Assembly (NCBI RefSeq): GCF_945859705.1
Contig: NC_079137.1
Location: forward strand, 36,825,554 to 36,889,553
Source: Episyrphus balteatus
Lineage: Eukaryota; Arthropoda; Insecta; Diptera; Syrphidae
Direction of reading: 5' to 3'
DNA length: 64,000 bases
Positions within the stretch are counted from its first letter, which is position 1. The number at the start of each line of letters is the position of its first letter. The notes beneath the pieces were generated by a model. It made no database searches. It was not told the DNA's origin and was given only the letters and a program-made list of their open reading frames with translations. Made by a program: the position numbers and the translations under genes. Shown here one piece after another: positions 23,901 to 35,067 of the stretch.

Positions 23901-26900
23901 CAAGTTCTCTAGCAACTTTGGCACTACACCCTTATTTACAGGAAACAACTCAGGCCATTTTCGACACCCCTCTAACTTCCACACCAAAGATGCTAGAAAT
24001 TTCAAACTCGCTACATTTGTTGAGCTAGTCAAAACCAAACACCTCACAAAATTTCAGCCTCCTACGATGAGTAGTTTCTGAGATATAGGGCTTCCGCTGA
24101 ATTTTCATAAAATATTATAGAGCACTTCTGATTATCGTGGAATCTTGAAATTTGGTGGAATGGTAGAACTGGTAGTTTATACAAAGGAAAAAATTTTAAA
24201 TTTGAGAATTTCAGGCAGGGGGTGTGGCAACCGCCCATTTCCGCTGAATTATTATTAAATATTATAGAGCACTTCTGATTACACTGGTTAACAAAATTAA
24301 ACTTTTTTTTTGCTGCCGAAACAAAAATATACTTTTCTGAAGGTTTTCGGTGTGCTGAACTCGAATCTGAAGTCAAAAAAAAAATTAATCAGCTCTCGTT
24401 TTTGAAATATTACCGTTAGAAAATGCAGTACTTCGGACCTTATTCTTTTATATAAGGAAATTTTTTTGAGCATATTTAGTAACGGTTTTCATAAGTACTA
24501 TTTACCACCTTTTTAAATCTGTTTAAATCTTTCCGATATCTTTTTTAGTGCCCGAGATATCCTAAGTTGTTTGGTATTTTTATAAATTTTATAACGTCAT
24601 TATCTTCTATATGATATATGAAGCCAAACCCACTTACTTCAGTTTGAGATATCTCGGGCAATATAAAAGATATTGAAAAGATTTAAACAGGTGTCGAAAG
24701 ATGGAAAACAGTTCTTATAGAAACCGTTACTTAATATGCTCAAACAATTTTATTTATACAAAAGAAGAAGGTCCGAAGAATTAAAAAAAAACGTATTTTT
24801 GCATTTTCTAACGGTAATATCTCAAAAACGGGAGCTGATTAGTTGTTTCTGACTTCGGATTCGAGTTCAGCACACCAAAAACCTTCAGAAAAGTATATTT
24901 TTGTTCCGGCAACAGAACCCTTGTAAACCAGTGTTATCGTAGAATCTTGAAATTTGGTGGAATGGTAGAACTGGTAGTTTATACAAAGGAAAAAATTAAA
25001 AATTTGAGAATTTCAGCCAGGGGGCGTGGCAACCGCCCATTTTCACTGAATTTTCATCAAATATAGAGATTTTGAATTCGACAGCCATACCTTGCAAAAA
25101 GTAGTGAAATCACAACAAAAACATTACTGTTAAAAAAAGAGCCAAGTTCTCCTATGTTGAAATTATGCTGGCACAAAAAGTATTGAGATGTAAAAGTGTA
25201 CCAAGTTCTAAAATTTTGATTGTTTACTTGGCAATTTTTGAAATAACTTTAAAAATCGGTAATTAAAAGAAAAATTGTCAAGAGAACAATCAAAATTTTA
25301 ATTGATACGAATTTGAACCCAAACTTTAGAACTTGGTACACTTTTACATCTCAATACTTTTTGTGCCAGCATAATTTCAACATAGGAGAACTTGGCTCTT
25401 TTGTTAACAGTAATGTTTTTGTTGTGATAATATTTAACATAATTTCTTTCTATCAAAAAAGTATTGAAACTGTTCAATATTGGTTATAAAACAAATATTT
25501 TCACTTTTTTTCAATGTACTGTAGAGTTTTACGTGTTTCTTATAAAAGAAAGCAATTGATAAGATTGGTTTACTGGTGGTTGTCGTGAACGAAAACGTAA
25601 GATGATGAAAAAATACATTGAAATAAGAAGCTAATACATATTTTATGTAATGTTTTAGAATAGATTTTTTTCTTTTTTTTTTTCAATAACTATTTCAGGG
25701 CTAACCGTTCTCTACCGGACACAGTGTACCTATACAAAATTGAATATGTAGGGGAGAGTGGGGCACATTTGAACACTTTTTGCTTTCGCAGCTGCTTGAA
25801 CGAAATATGTTCGTTTTCTTGATCTGTAAAGTTTACTAACATTGAATAGCAACATTGAACTTCGATTTCAAATAACATTTGGTTAGTTAGACGAAATATT
25901 TAAAATTAAATTTTGATGTTTAACCAATATAGGCTTTTGTGTTCAAAAGTGCCCCATGTATGGGGCAGCTTTGAACAGAAGTATTAGTTTCGTTGTAATG
26001 AATAAATAACACTCAATTTTTTATTAGATTTTTAATAAGAACAATAACAACATACACAAACTCAAAATTAATTATTACATCATATTCAAGGAGATCAGTC
26101 TAGTACTCGTAGAACTTGAAGAATTCAGTCATATTTTTTTTCAATCTTCAATAATGTTGTACATATTTCCATTTTTTTCTTTAATTTTGCCCACAATTGA
26201 TGTTTCATTATTCTTTTTATAAGAAAATTACGCTTTATTAAATAAAACACATTAAAGTGTTCTTAAAATGTCTGATACAAACAGCTTGTTGCGGTTTTGA
26301 ACATGTTAAAAAGTGACCCAATACACTTGTTCAAAACTGCCCCAAATGTGTCAACGACATTAAATGTTGAATAAATATTTAACACTAATATATTCATTCA
26401 AAAATTTACCATAATTTAGTTTAAAATTTATTAAACATTAACAAAAATTGTATTGCGTTTTGAAATCACGCACCGAATTTTTGTTAAACTCTTACAACTA
26501 AAAAACTGAAATAATGCAAAACCACTATAAAAATCACCTTCCACCTATAAATCTGAAAGCCATCTGAGATAACCAAGGAAAGTCATTGACGTTTATGGAT
26601 ATTGTGTTGACGGGTTCAAATATCGAATAACTTCTAAAAAAAGATTGATAAACTAAAAATTTATATGCAGTGTTCAAATGTGCCCCGGGTTCAAAAGTGC
26701 CCCACTCTCCCCTATTTTTTGTGTCTATGCCAAAAGAGGCTTTTTAATAGAATAACACAAGTGTAACATTTGTTCGAAAATGTTTTTGATACCAATTCCT
26801 CACTTTAAGCAATCTTTCTACTTCTCAAAAAAAAAAAAAAAAACATTTTGGCTCTAATGTCAAGTCATTACTATTTTCATAAAATTGCCGATAACATTTT

Positions 26901-28355
26901 TACAAAGTTGTTTTGCTGGCTTATACACATAAGCCCGCTTAAAGTCACAGGGTCTTAGTCTTAGCCTTAAGGCTTGGCCACACTGGAGGGTATGCGGTAG
27001 CGGTACGGGTAGCGGTGAGGGTACTTGTATGAAAAAAATTCCAAACTGACACGTCAACGTTCAGGTGTGGAATTTTTTTAGTACAAATATCGTTACCGCT
27101 ATACCGCATACCCTCCGGTATGGCCAAGCCTTTAAGCTTCAAATTTCTATAAAGGTAATAATGTTCTTTTACGAATCACTCCATTTTTAATAAATGGAAA
27201 TTATTTTAGAACTCATTCGCAAACAGAAATGAAAAAAAGTTCATAGAGTGTGCTAATTGAAAACGTGTAGATTTACGAATTTTGCGAACTTAATTGACTG
27301 TAACACTTAAATTCACTAATCAAGCAAATATTATTTTAAGAGTTCTGGAGTTATTTAAATCAAAGAAAATTTAAAGGAGAGTAATTCTAACTAACATTTA
27401 TAAATTTTTATTGGTAAGACTGTCGTATTTTTGTTAAAATAACAGTAGGTATTGGTTAGAAATTTTGAGAAAAATATCTGAACTATGCAAAATTTTGTTT
27501 AACACTTAATATTGACAGAAAGGCACATATAGCTTTGCCTAGCAAAAAATATGTTTTTAAAAGTCCTACCTATAATTTTTACTTACCACCGATATATATG
27601 TCAGGAAATTGAAATGATAAAGAAACATAATTGACACACCAATGGCCACCCAGTAAAAGTCTTTCAACTTTTCCGCCTTATACGCTCCTAAGATACAAAA
27701 GTTATAGTAAATAATGTTTTATTGGGGATAATTTTTTGTCAGCAGTAAATTGCTGTTAAGTAAATAGAATTTTTTTCTTACCACTTCTTAACATATAAAC
27801 AGGTATAAGATACAACAAAGCATGTTGTATCCAATAGGTACATTTTTCAAAAGCATACGTCCTGCTTTCAACTTCAGGAAACAAAGAAGCCAAGAACGGT
27901 CCATTTACATAACTCATTTGTATCCTAAACAAGGCTATTGTAAGTTTACTAGGCCTCGCTGCCAAGAGGTATATCTACAATAGGAAATGTTTGTAGTTGA
28001 AATAAAGCTAAAGTTAATTTACAAAACTCACTTGAATTATTGTTTGGATATGACATGGATTGAGAACAAATATCACAGATTCTCCAGCCAATTTAAAACC
28101 CATTTCAACTCCAAATATAAAGCACATTAGAATAAGAAGGAAAAGCCTCATAGGCGAATGTGGTTCAGGTGGTCCGGCTGGTACTTCGATGGGATCCATA
28201 CGTTTGTAGGACCAATGTGTGACCCATAGGCACAAAATTGTCACGATGATTGCCTCAATAATGCGGCGTTGAGTTGTCATGTATTCAATGCAATCTGGAC
28301 CAGCAGTTCGTGGTACTTCATCAGTAATTCCACCAATAGCCCAATTCCAATCCAT
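20931..28355 (-). CDS. TMEM164: TMEM164-like acyltransferase, copy B (intact)
   Basis: Second, intact TMEM164-type gene, upstream of copy A in the direction of transcription. Coding exons: 28355-28032, 27974-27782, 27687-27587, 21182-20931. Exons 1-3 are 324, 193 and 101 nt, exactly as in copy A. Donors are GTGAGT, GTAAGA and GTAAGT; acceptors are TTGTAG, CTTAG and CAACAG. Predicted protein is 289 aa, close to the human length of about 297. Seen: hydrophobic segments around residues 34-46 and 70-85, FGVEMGFKLA, NPCH (Cys101), LFRIQM-VNGPFLASLFPE, WIQH (His159), YHFNFL and CAAIADPFQG. It ends ...TKID, like the KKID end I recall for human TMEM164. Membrane topology is inferred. Intron 3 is 6.4 kb and full of transposons. 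A likely 5' UTR exon starts near 28563 after a poly-T/TTTGCAG acceptor; an AATAAA lies at 20826-20821. Substrate choice and any division of labour with copy A are unknown. Confidence 0.92.
21970..22075. repeat. 57-bp tandem duplication
   Basis: AAACGCGAAGCGGAAAAAAA followed by a GC(T/C)CAC-GAGAATC block starts at 21970 and again at 22027. The CG content is unusual for this region. Lies in copy B intron 3. Confidence 0.75.
22097..22678. mobile_element. Foldback element carrying a nested MITE
   Basis: Left arm GAGGCCATTTTTTT, then (after the nested element) GACTTAAATCAA and TTCTTGTCTACATTAAACAA. The right arm is its reverse complement, ending GGCCTC. CTAGGACCAGGGGTT is close to the loop in both arms. 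Confidence 0.8.
22120..22352. mobile_element. 233-bp MITE with CAGCCTTATTG ends, nested
   Basis: CAGCCTTATTGCG at the left pairs with CACAATAAGGCTG at the right, and CAACTATCAATCGATAGTTG with a matching block near the right end. It is flanked by ATA (22117-22119 and 22353-22355). The opposite foldback arm at about 22650-22665 gives the empty site AGATATAGACTT. Confidence 0.85.
22895..23273. mobile_element. Pogo/Tigger-like MITE
   Basis: CAGTTGAAACTCGATTAACC at the left and CGAGTTTCAACTG at the right, flanked by TA on both sides. Variants of TTACGGATAATAGAG recur inside at about 22935, 23145, 23163, 23220 and 23252. The TA duplication and CAGTTGAA-CTCGATTA terminus are typical of pogo-type elements of the Tc1/mariner superfamily. 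No transposase. Confidence 0.8.
23301..23815. mobile_element. Diverged CAGGG family copy
   Basis: Starts TA|CAGGGT. It shares ATGGCTTATA, CCAACCAGTTTATAAAATAT, TACGTTTTCGTTCATAACAAC and TGGTCAACTTT with the nested element at 44318-45132. A further partial copy in reverse lies near 25440-25620. The right border was not found. Confidence 0.6.
24094..25060. repeat. 147-bp tandem repeat split by a transposon
   Basis: The unit CCGCTGAATTTT...GAGCACTTCTGATTAT...GGTGGAATGGTAGAACTGG...GTGGCAACCGCCCAT starts at 24094 and 24241; a third start lies at about 25044. The second unit is interrupted by 24282-24933; without that element the spacing is again about 148 bp. Confidence 0.85.
24282..24933. mobile_element. 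CACTGG-ended palindromic element inside the tandem repeat
   Basis: The left end CACTGGTTAACA pairs with the right end AAACCAGTG. The arms pair over about 300 bp (AAAAATATACTTTTCTGAAG, GTGTGCTGAACTCGAATC). TTA at 24279-24281 and 24934-24936 flanks it. The intact first tandem unit reads CTTCTGATTATCG, exactly the empty site. No transposase. Confidence 0.9.
25110..25427. mobile_element. Foldback with AACAGTAATG arms
   Basis: TCACAACAAAAACATTACTG near 25110 pairs with CAGTAATGTTTTTGTTGTGA ending at 25427. TGCTGGCACAAAAAGTATTG and AAAAGTGTACCAAGTTCTAA are inverted between the arms. A related half unit lies at about 23585-23690. Confidence 0.8.
25751..26712. mobile_element. TIR element with GGGGAGAGTGGGGC ends
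   Basis: 962 bp. The left end GGGGAGAGTGGGGCACATTT pairs with AAAGTGCCCCACTCTCCCC at the right; TA flanks both ends (25749-25750, 26713-26714). Variants of GTTCAAA-NTGCCCC recur inside at about 25942-25976, 26298-26344 and 26674-26705. No transposase, so a non-autonomous DNA element. Confidence 0.85.
26970..27131. mobile_element. 162-bp MITE with AGGCTTGGCCA ends
   Basis: AGGCTTGGCCACAC at the left, TATGGCCAAGCCT at the right; GAGGGTATGCGGTA and TACCGCATACCCTC pair within. TTA flanks (26967-26969 and 27132-27134). Markedly GC-richer than the intron around it. Confidence 0.88.
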
Positions 28356-28563
28356 TGTGAATTTATTTTTGAGATATAGTTTTAGAATTTTTTTTTTATA
28401 TTCTTAGATAAGTAGTAGGAAGTGAGATGAGAAAGAAGAAATCTTAAGCATCAAGTAACAGATTGAAGAGTTCAAAAGAAGAAGAAGTTTTTTTTTTTTT
28501 AAGAATTTAGGATGAAGAATCTTTATTGGTTTTGGTTTTTTTTGTTTTTAACGCCTGGAGTTC

Positions 28564-30278
28564 CTGCAAAAAAAAAAAAAAAAACAAAAACAACTTGTTA
28601 ATTTTAAAATTTAAAGCCAATTATCAGTAAACTAAACTAACTTTTTCTTCCCAGCACATTTGCATGCGGTGTGCAGTGAAAACTATAAGCAAAATTTATT
28701 ATTGAATCAAAAACAATTTAATTTTAAAAGGTAATGAAAAAGGGGTATTGAAAAACTTAAGTGGAAAAGAATTTTATAATTTTGTTATTATCGGGAAAGA
28801 CTTTACCTTCCCTCTCTCTATCTCTATCTATCAGAAAAACAACAACCAAATTGTATTAATTTTTTCACTGACATATATTAAGGTGGACTAACTTTTATAC
28901 AATATTTTCAGCTGGTGCAAATTAAATATTTTGAAAAGAAACGGTTTAAGTCCTTTTTTTTTCTTTTTTCAACATACACATTTGTTTAAGTATACACTTT
29001 AAGTTTAGGTATATTATTTATTATTTTTTAAATTTTAGTTTCAGCTTTTCAGTTACATTTTGTTTTTTATTCATTCATTCAAATAAAATTGAATGAAGTA
29101 AAAAATAGTTATCATTCTTTAACTTATTAAGACAGTGTTGAATGACACGTTCCAAAAAAAAAAAAATTCCAATAAAGGTCTGATGTGCGGTGACAATCAG
29201 TACTAAGTAAATTCCTTATTTATAATTATAAGAAATTAACACAATATTTTAATCTAGAAATAATTATTTATTTTAAGATGCAAAACAAAGAAAAAAAAAG
29301 AAAATCAACCTAACAGATTTAAAAGACAAATTAATTATTGATATTTTGTGCTGATAATAATTTATTTGAGATTCTTAAAATGGATTCAATATGCTCCGTT
29401 TCAACAGTTAATAGCCAGTCCTTGACTTTTTTCAGAAAAGAACTTTTTTCTGAAAAAACAGGCAGTTTATTACCTATTTTTTATTTAAACATTAAAAATT
29501 TAGAGTGGTAAAAAAAAACACTTCTAATAATTTAGGTCAAAACAAAATCATAAAACACATTTACAAACTAAAAATTCGTTTTCAAAAAACTTGTGGAGCC
29601 TGAAATCAACTATTTTTAAGAAAATTCAGAAAACACACTTAAGTCCAATGGATACCAGAATACAGTAAAATCGTTGATGCTCTTGAAGCTCACCTTTATA
29701 TTACTTTTTTCAGTTTTTTTCATTTTGTGTGAGTTCACGTTTTGATTTAACTTGTAAGTTGTAACATCGTAAAACAGATGCAAAAACAGTCTGTTTTGTC
29801 CAAAAATCACTTAAAATAATGCATTTTATTGGTTTTGGGTTGACGCGACCAAGACCCGACCTACATGTGACCAAAACGCAACCTAGCACATATTCCATTT
29901 ATTATGTTAAAATCAGAAATGCTAAAACCTTGTTGTCTGTTGAGAGTATAGTTATTTGAGTTGCTAAATAGTTTACAATGATGATTCCTCAAAATAATTA
30001 AATTGATAATCATCAATTAAAAAATTTGCATTAGAAGGGAATAAATGCATCTAAGTGATGAGCCCAACTGTTGTGCCTGGGCCAAACGCATTATTTAGAC
30101 TAAAGGCCATAACAAATAAACTAAACTGAATTTGCTTAAAAAACTTTGGAGCATTTTTTTCAGAAGTGGGTGGTAGTGAGCCTTATTATCTGGCCATATT
30201 AATACTCTAATAAACTCTCAATATGCCAAATTGTTTACCAGAATTAGCAAAGTACCGCATATTGTGGACTCCCTGTTG
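28564..30278. other. AT-rich DNA upstream of TMEM164 copy B
   Basis: Would include the promoter of copy B, but no TATA box or initiator can be pinned down. No gene or defined repeat was seen. Confidence 0.3.
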
Positions 30279-30408
30279 GTTTGCAGCACGATCTTTACAT
30301 TGAAAAGCATTAGTAAGTAACAGTATAGCTTAAAAATCGCGCTATTTTTTCAGCTATTCTGTTACTTTCTAATGCTTTTCAATGTAAACATCGTGTTGCA
30401 CTGCAAAC
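30279..30408. repeat. Foldback with GTTTGCAGCACGAT arms
   Basis: GTTTGCAGCACGATCTTTAC near 30279 pairs with GTAAACATCGTGTTGCA-GCAAAC ending at 30408; TTACTTACTAATGC-type blocks pair inside. A third, partial copy of the arm follows at about 30412-30480. Confidence 0.7.
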
Positions 30409-30574
30409 TAATGCCTTTCAATGTAAAGATCGTGCAGTAAACCATCAGCGATCATTGAAAAAAGCATTAATAAGTAACAGAATAACCGAAAAAAAACACA
30501 ACAACAGTTTTAAACATCCTTGAGGAACAATTTTAAAAGTTCCGTCCATAAAGATGGTTCTGTTGGTTTGGGGT

Positions 30575-30780
30575 GGAAAAGAAAAAATGGGGTCTTATTT
30601 CATTTTTCTAAACAATTTCAAAACAAGTTGGGGCTTTATTTCATTTATTTTTGGGGCATTTTTTCATTTCGATGGGGCCTTGTTTCATTGGGGCATATTT
30701 TCATTATGAAAAAATACCCCAATTTGGGGCCTTAATTCATTTTTTCTTTTGGGGCTTTATTTCCTGGGGTCTAATTTCTT
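30575..30780 (+). repeat. Degenerate GGGGC-TTATTTCATT array
   Basis: About eight irregular repeats of TGGGGC(C/T)TTATTTCATT in one orientation, for example near 30588, 30630, 30651, 30674, 30690, 30724, 30751 and 30766. The run breaks the AT-rich background with regular G runs. Confidence 0.7.
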
Positions 30781-30854
30781 GGAACCGCAGTCCACACGAT
30801 CGCTGCCTCTTTAAAGAAAACAAAATAATAAAAAAAAACAAGTATACACCATAG

Positions 30855-33157
30855 TGAACCATTTTTTTTCGTGCCAACCCAATGCCCACACCAGGCCAAG
30901 TAGTTCAATACACTAGTTTGTACATATTTAATTCAGTGAATATGATTTTTGTACAATTTTTATGGTGATTGGTAATCATTCTCTTTTTCTAGAGCGAGGT
31001 ATAAAAGCTTGTTGCAGACCCTTGAAATAGTTTTTGATTATTATATAGTATGAGATAGTAGAAAATTGTCCGTCAGTCATATAAATATGCTTGTTTGTCT
31101 TAAAACGTTAGTTTTTAAAATACTTCTTAAGATCGCCTGGGCTGTCTTGGAGTGGGGTTTCGAATTTTATTTCGCTTTTAAAAAATCCATTAATTTTTTT
31201 CAAGAACCCAATAAAGGTGTGGGGCCCCAATAATGGTATGCGGCGTATAACTTGCTTTGAACATACGTTCAATTTTTGATTTTAAGTAGCATACAGTAGT
31301 AATATTAAGTCCAATTGCTTTTATAAAAATATTTCTTTTGCATTGGGGCTATAATCAGGGGGGTTATTGTTCTCGATCCTCCTTAATATAAGAATCTGAG
31401 GTGAAAATTAGGACACTGAGTGGACATTAGATCTGTTTTTTTTTTTTTTTTTTTTGTTATTTACTAAAACTTTTTTTTTCCTACTAAATATTTTCTCGTT
31501 GGGTCCTGACATGTACGCCCCTTGTACCTACTCTTTTTCTACCAACCAACCTCACTTATTGTTTTAAGTTTGACTTCTTACTACTTAAATTAATACAAGT
31601 AATGTTTTTTGATTGATTTATTTAAAAATTTTAATTTGATTTATTATTATGATTAATTATATTATTTTTCATTTCACCGAAAAGTAGGTACATTATGTAG
31701 ATAAAAAATAAAAGAAAAAGTTTATTTTTTCTTTATATTGAATTTGTGCCAATCAGAAAATATACCTTTGGGATATAAAACAATTGTATAAGTAGAACGA
31801 AGTGCGAAGTCATAAAAAAATCAATAAAACTATATGAAGAGCAATTTTCAAAACAAAAATTTTGGCAGCAGTCCAACAGAACTAAAATGTATACAATAAA
31901 TTTATAAATACAAAAACTATATTGATGGTCGATGAACTTTCAAATGAATTTATATATCAAGTAAATATAATTTTCTTATTCATACATACATACATCTATG
32001 TGATGTTTATGTTTCTGTCAAAATAAACATATTTACATATACATATTATACCTACGTACGTACAACCAAGCAAGAGAAGAATTCAAATACAAAAATCAAA
32101 CAATATTAGCCTTGAACTTAACCAACTTGTCTGTTGTACTTTTGCGGGTTGATTTGTGACAAATGAACATACAGAATAACAACAAAAATAGAATTAAACA
32201 ATTAATTGTACTTATTTATTTGCCTTTATCTATTAATTCACTTTTGATTACCTTAGCTTTATTAAAATGAACTTGAATTATTTGTGCATTGCATATTTGT
32301 GAAATCTTTTTAAAATATTAATTTAACTGAGAATGTGTAATTTTTCGTATTCAATTCTCTTGGTCAAATAATTCTCTTGTTTTTAAGATGACAAAAAATA
32401 GTTTTATTATTATATACAACGACTTCCTTAAACATAAAAAAAATATTTTATTAATAATAATTATAATAGCGCTCTCAGAAGACTTTTTAAAATAATATCA
32501 TACTCTCACCATTAACCAAAAAGCTTTTTCTCTCTTTAAATATTATTCTCTCAAGCTTAAAAACCCAGAAAAGTAGAAAAACAACATACCACTTCATATT
32601 ATTTTGGATTGCAATCACGTGTGTCAGGAGCACTCTTGCAGCCAAGATTGTAAACACGTGTCAAAAGGCAAGTATTGGTGTAAAGTTACTTCTGGTGCAT
32701 TGTTACGCAATAGTTTTTTTTAGATTTTATTTCGTTACATCTTGTTACATCATTTGAATGGTTAAGCCTTTTTAAATAAATTTAAGTAAAAGAAAACAAT
32801 ACGAGGCCAACTGACTGAGATTTCCTTCTTAAGAGCTTTAATCTGTCTTAAAGTTGGTAGGTATATAAATCAAAATTGTCAACCTCCATTTGAAAACTAT
32901 CACAAACAAAGTTACAACAGTCGGAAAAAGTATTTTGACAAAATGAAAATTTTTCTAACTGATGAGAATAATCTGTAACGGTTAAACATAAAATAAGTAA
33001 GTTGACTGTTATTTATTAAGTATATTATGGTGAATCTCATGATGGTCAATGTTAGTCATATAGTTGGTATTATGCTTCGAGGCTGCATTTTTTGTATAAA
33101 AAGTACTAATTTTTGAGGGAAAAAAAATATTTTGACAAACGTTCTTTTTTAACGTTG
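30855..33157. other. Intergenic DNA, no gene recognised
   Basis: Very AT-rich. Holds short CATA repeats near 31981-31995 and a poly-T tract near 31437. CACGTGT occurs twice near 32620 and 32655. No coding exon with credible motifs. Confidence 0.35.
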
Positions 33158-34042
33158 CACATAGGGGTATTTAGTCAATTTAGGCGGACAAAACACGAAA
33201 TTTTAAACTGATCCAAACGTAAAAAATCAACATCCTACTAAAAGTAGATAACTTGCTTAGCGTTTTCTTATAGTTTTAAAATTGATTATCACTTCAGGTG
33301 ACTAACAGCAGCGGTCTAGAGTTCAAAGTTTTCAGCCCAAAGATAAAATTAATTTTTTTTTGTAATTTACTGTCTGTGCTTAAGTAAGTACTTTTTTTTT
33401 AAGTGGATTTAGAAAAAAGTTTTTATGGAATATTGATAAGGAGATTCGAAACTGTCTACTAGCTGTTGTAATGTTGTATTACTTTATAAATAAAAAAGTG
33501 ATATGTTGAATCTTAATATAAATTAATCGTAAAAAAAGTAAATTTCTGTGTTGGTAAGGAGATAAGTTATACAATTTCACATTATTGTCTGATAAAATTT
33601 TATGTTTTCTAAAGGTTAAACTTTTATCTAATTGAATCTGTAAAAAATAGGTGTAACTAAGTGCAACTTCGACACATTTGCCCTTCTTAAAGGTTTTAGG
33701 TTTTGAAAAATGGTTACCTTGTATTCAGCATCCATATTTTAAGTTTTTTTTAAAGATTCAACTTTTTGAATTACAGAACCTGAATCCTTATGATTTTTCC
33801 TAAATTTTAAGACCTTTATCTTGGCGATATTATTAATAGAACTCCATTTATAAGCGTTTTAACAAACCATTGGGATCCATTCTTGACACTTTTTTGTTTG
33901 ATCAAAAAGTGGTTTAGGAAGAAAAATGTTTTCATTGAAATCAACACTTAAAACACTTTATTTTAGTACTAAATACCTTGTTGATGAAGATAAACCGGAA
34001 AAATAATTTTGTCCGCCTAAATTTGGTAAATACCCCTATGTG
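33158..34042. mobile_element. TIR element with CACATAGGGGTATTTAG ends
   Basis: 885 bp. The left end CACATAGGGGTATTTAG then TTTAGGCGGACAAAA pairs with TTTTGTCCGCCTAAA and TAAATACCCCTATGTG at the right. Flanks are CGTTG on both sides (33153-33157, 34043-34047); if the TIR starts one base earlier the duplication is GTT. No coding capacity. Confidence 0.8.
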
Positions 34043-34189
34043 CGTTGGTAAGGTAAGGTAATGTATTTTACGTGTTTCAAGCACGTATAAAACTGACAGA
34101 CTTGTTAGGGCCCCGATTTGTAAAAAATTGGGCAAACCGGCGGAACTTAACATTGAAATTAGTGCATCTTCTGTTGCAAGTCATAATTT

Positions 34190-34520
34190 CGGTGTGTCTG
34201 TTAAAAAATCTGTGGAGAACAAATTACCAAATATGAAAACACAAAAATATAATTATACAATATTTTACTATTCAAAATTTACCATTAATGGACAAAAAAT
34301 GAAAAAAATGCACTAAAAAAAATAGACGCATTTTGAAGAATTCACTTTAAATCGGGGATTGACTCCAAAAAGTCTGAATTTGGAAATGCCATTCTTTCAT
34401 CAAAAACATTGTTAGCAAAAGTACCCTTTGTATTGAGCTCGAAGAAGACAATTTGACCATATTTATGGGAAGATAATACAGTATTTTTCTCATAAACAAA
34501 AATTGAAAAAAAACTGATGA
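34190..34520 (-). repeat. Inverted copy of the 9.5 kb repeat
   Basis: Reverse complement of 9560-9790 with high similarity, plus an internal stretch (about 34354-34425) missing from the 9.5 kb copy. Confidence 0.7.
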
Positions 34521-35067
34521 AAACTTTATGAAAAAAAAAAAAAAAATACCAACGAAGTACACCCACTGCCACACCCAACCCACATTTCTAGTATATTTAA
34601 AACCTCCATCGATTTTAATTGAATTTTTAGGGTTTTTCTTTTAAGTGTTTGGAACATTTTAAGAATATAATGTATAAGTTTGTCGAAACACACAAGTTTT
34701 AAGGATTGTTCTTATATGCAATTTAAGGTCATGAGTTATAGTTTTAGATAAACGTCTTTGGTTTCTCACACTAAAAGAAGTTCTCGCAAATTATGTTAAT
34801 AAAGTAGACACATGTTTGTTGTAAAATTTTATAAAGGTCGTAAAGAATCTTTCGTTCTTGAGGAGGCCACACCATTGTTAACGACAAGAATCGGCTTCTC
34901 CTATGTCAAATGGTTAGATCAAAAAGCTTAGAGCGTCTTTCGGTTGTGTAAGCTTGAATAAAGCGATCGACGCTTTTTATTATAAATGAATTCAATTATT
35001 TTATAATTCTGAGTGCGTGATAAAAGCGTATTTTTAGTTTTTTTAGTTGCGATATAGGTACTATATA

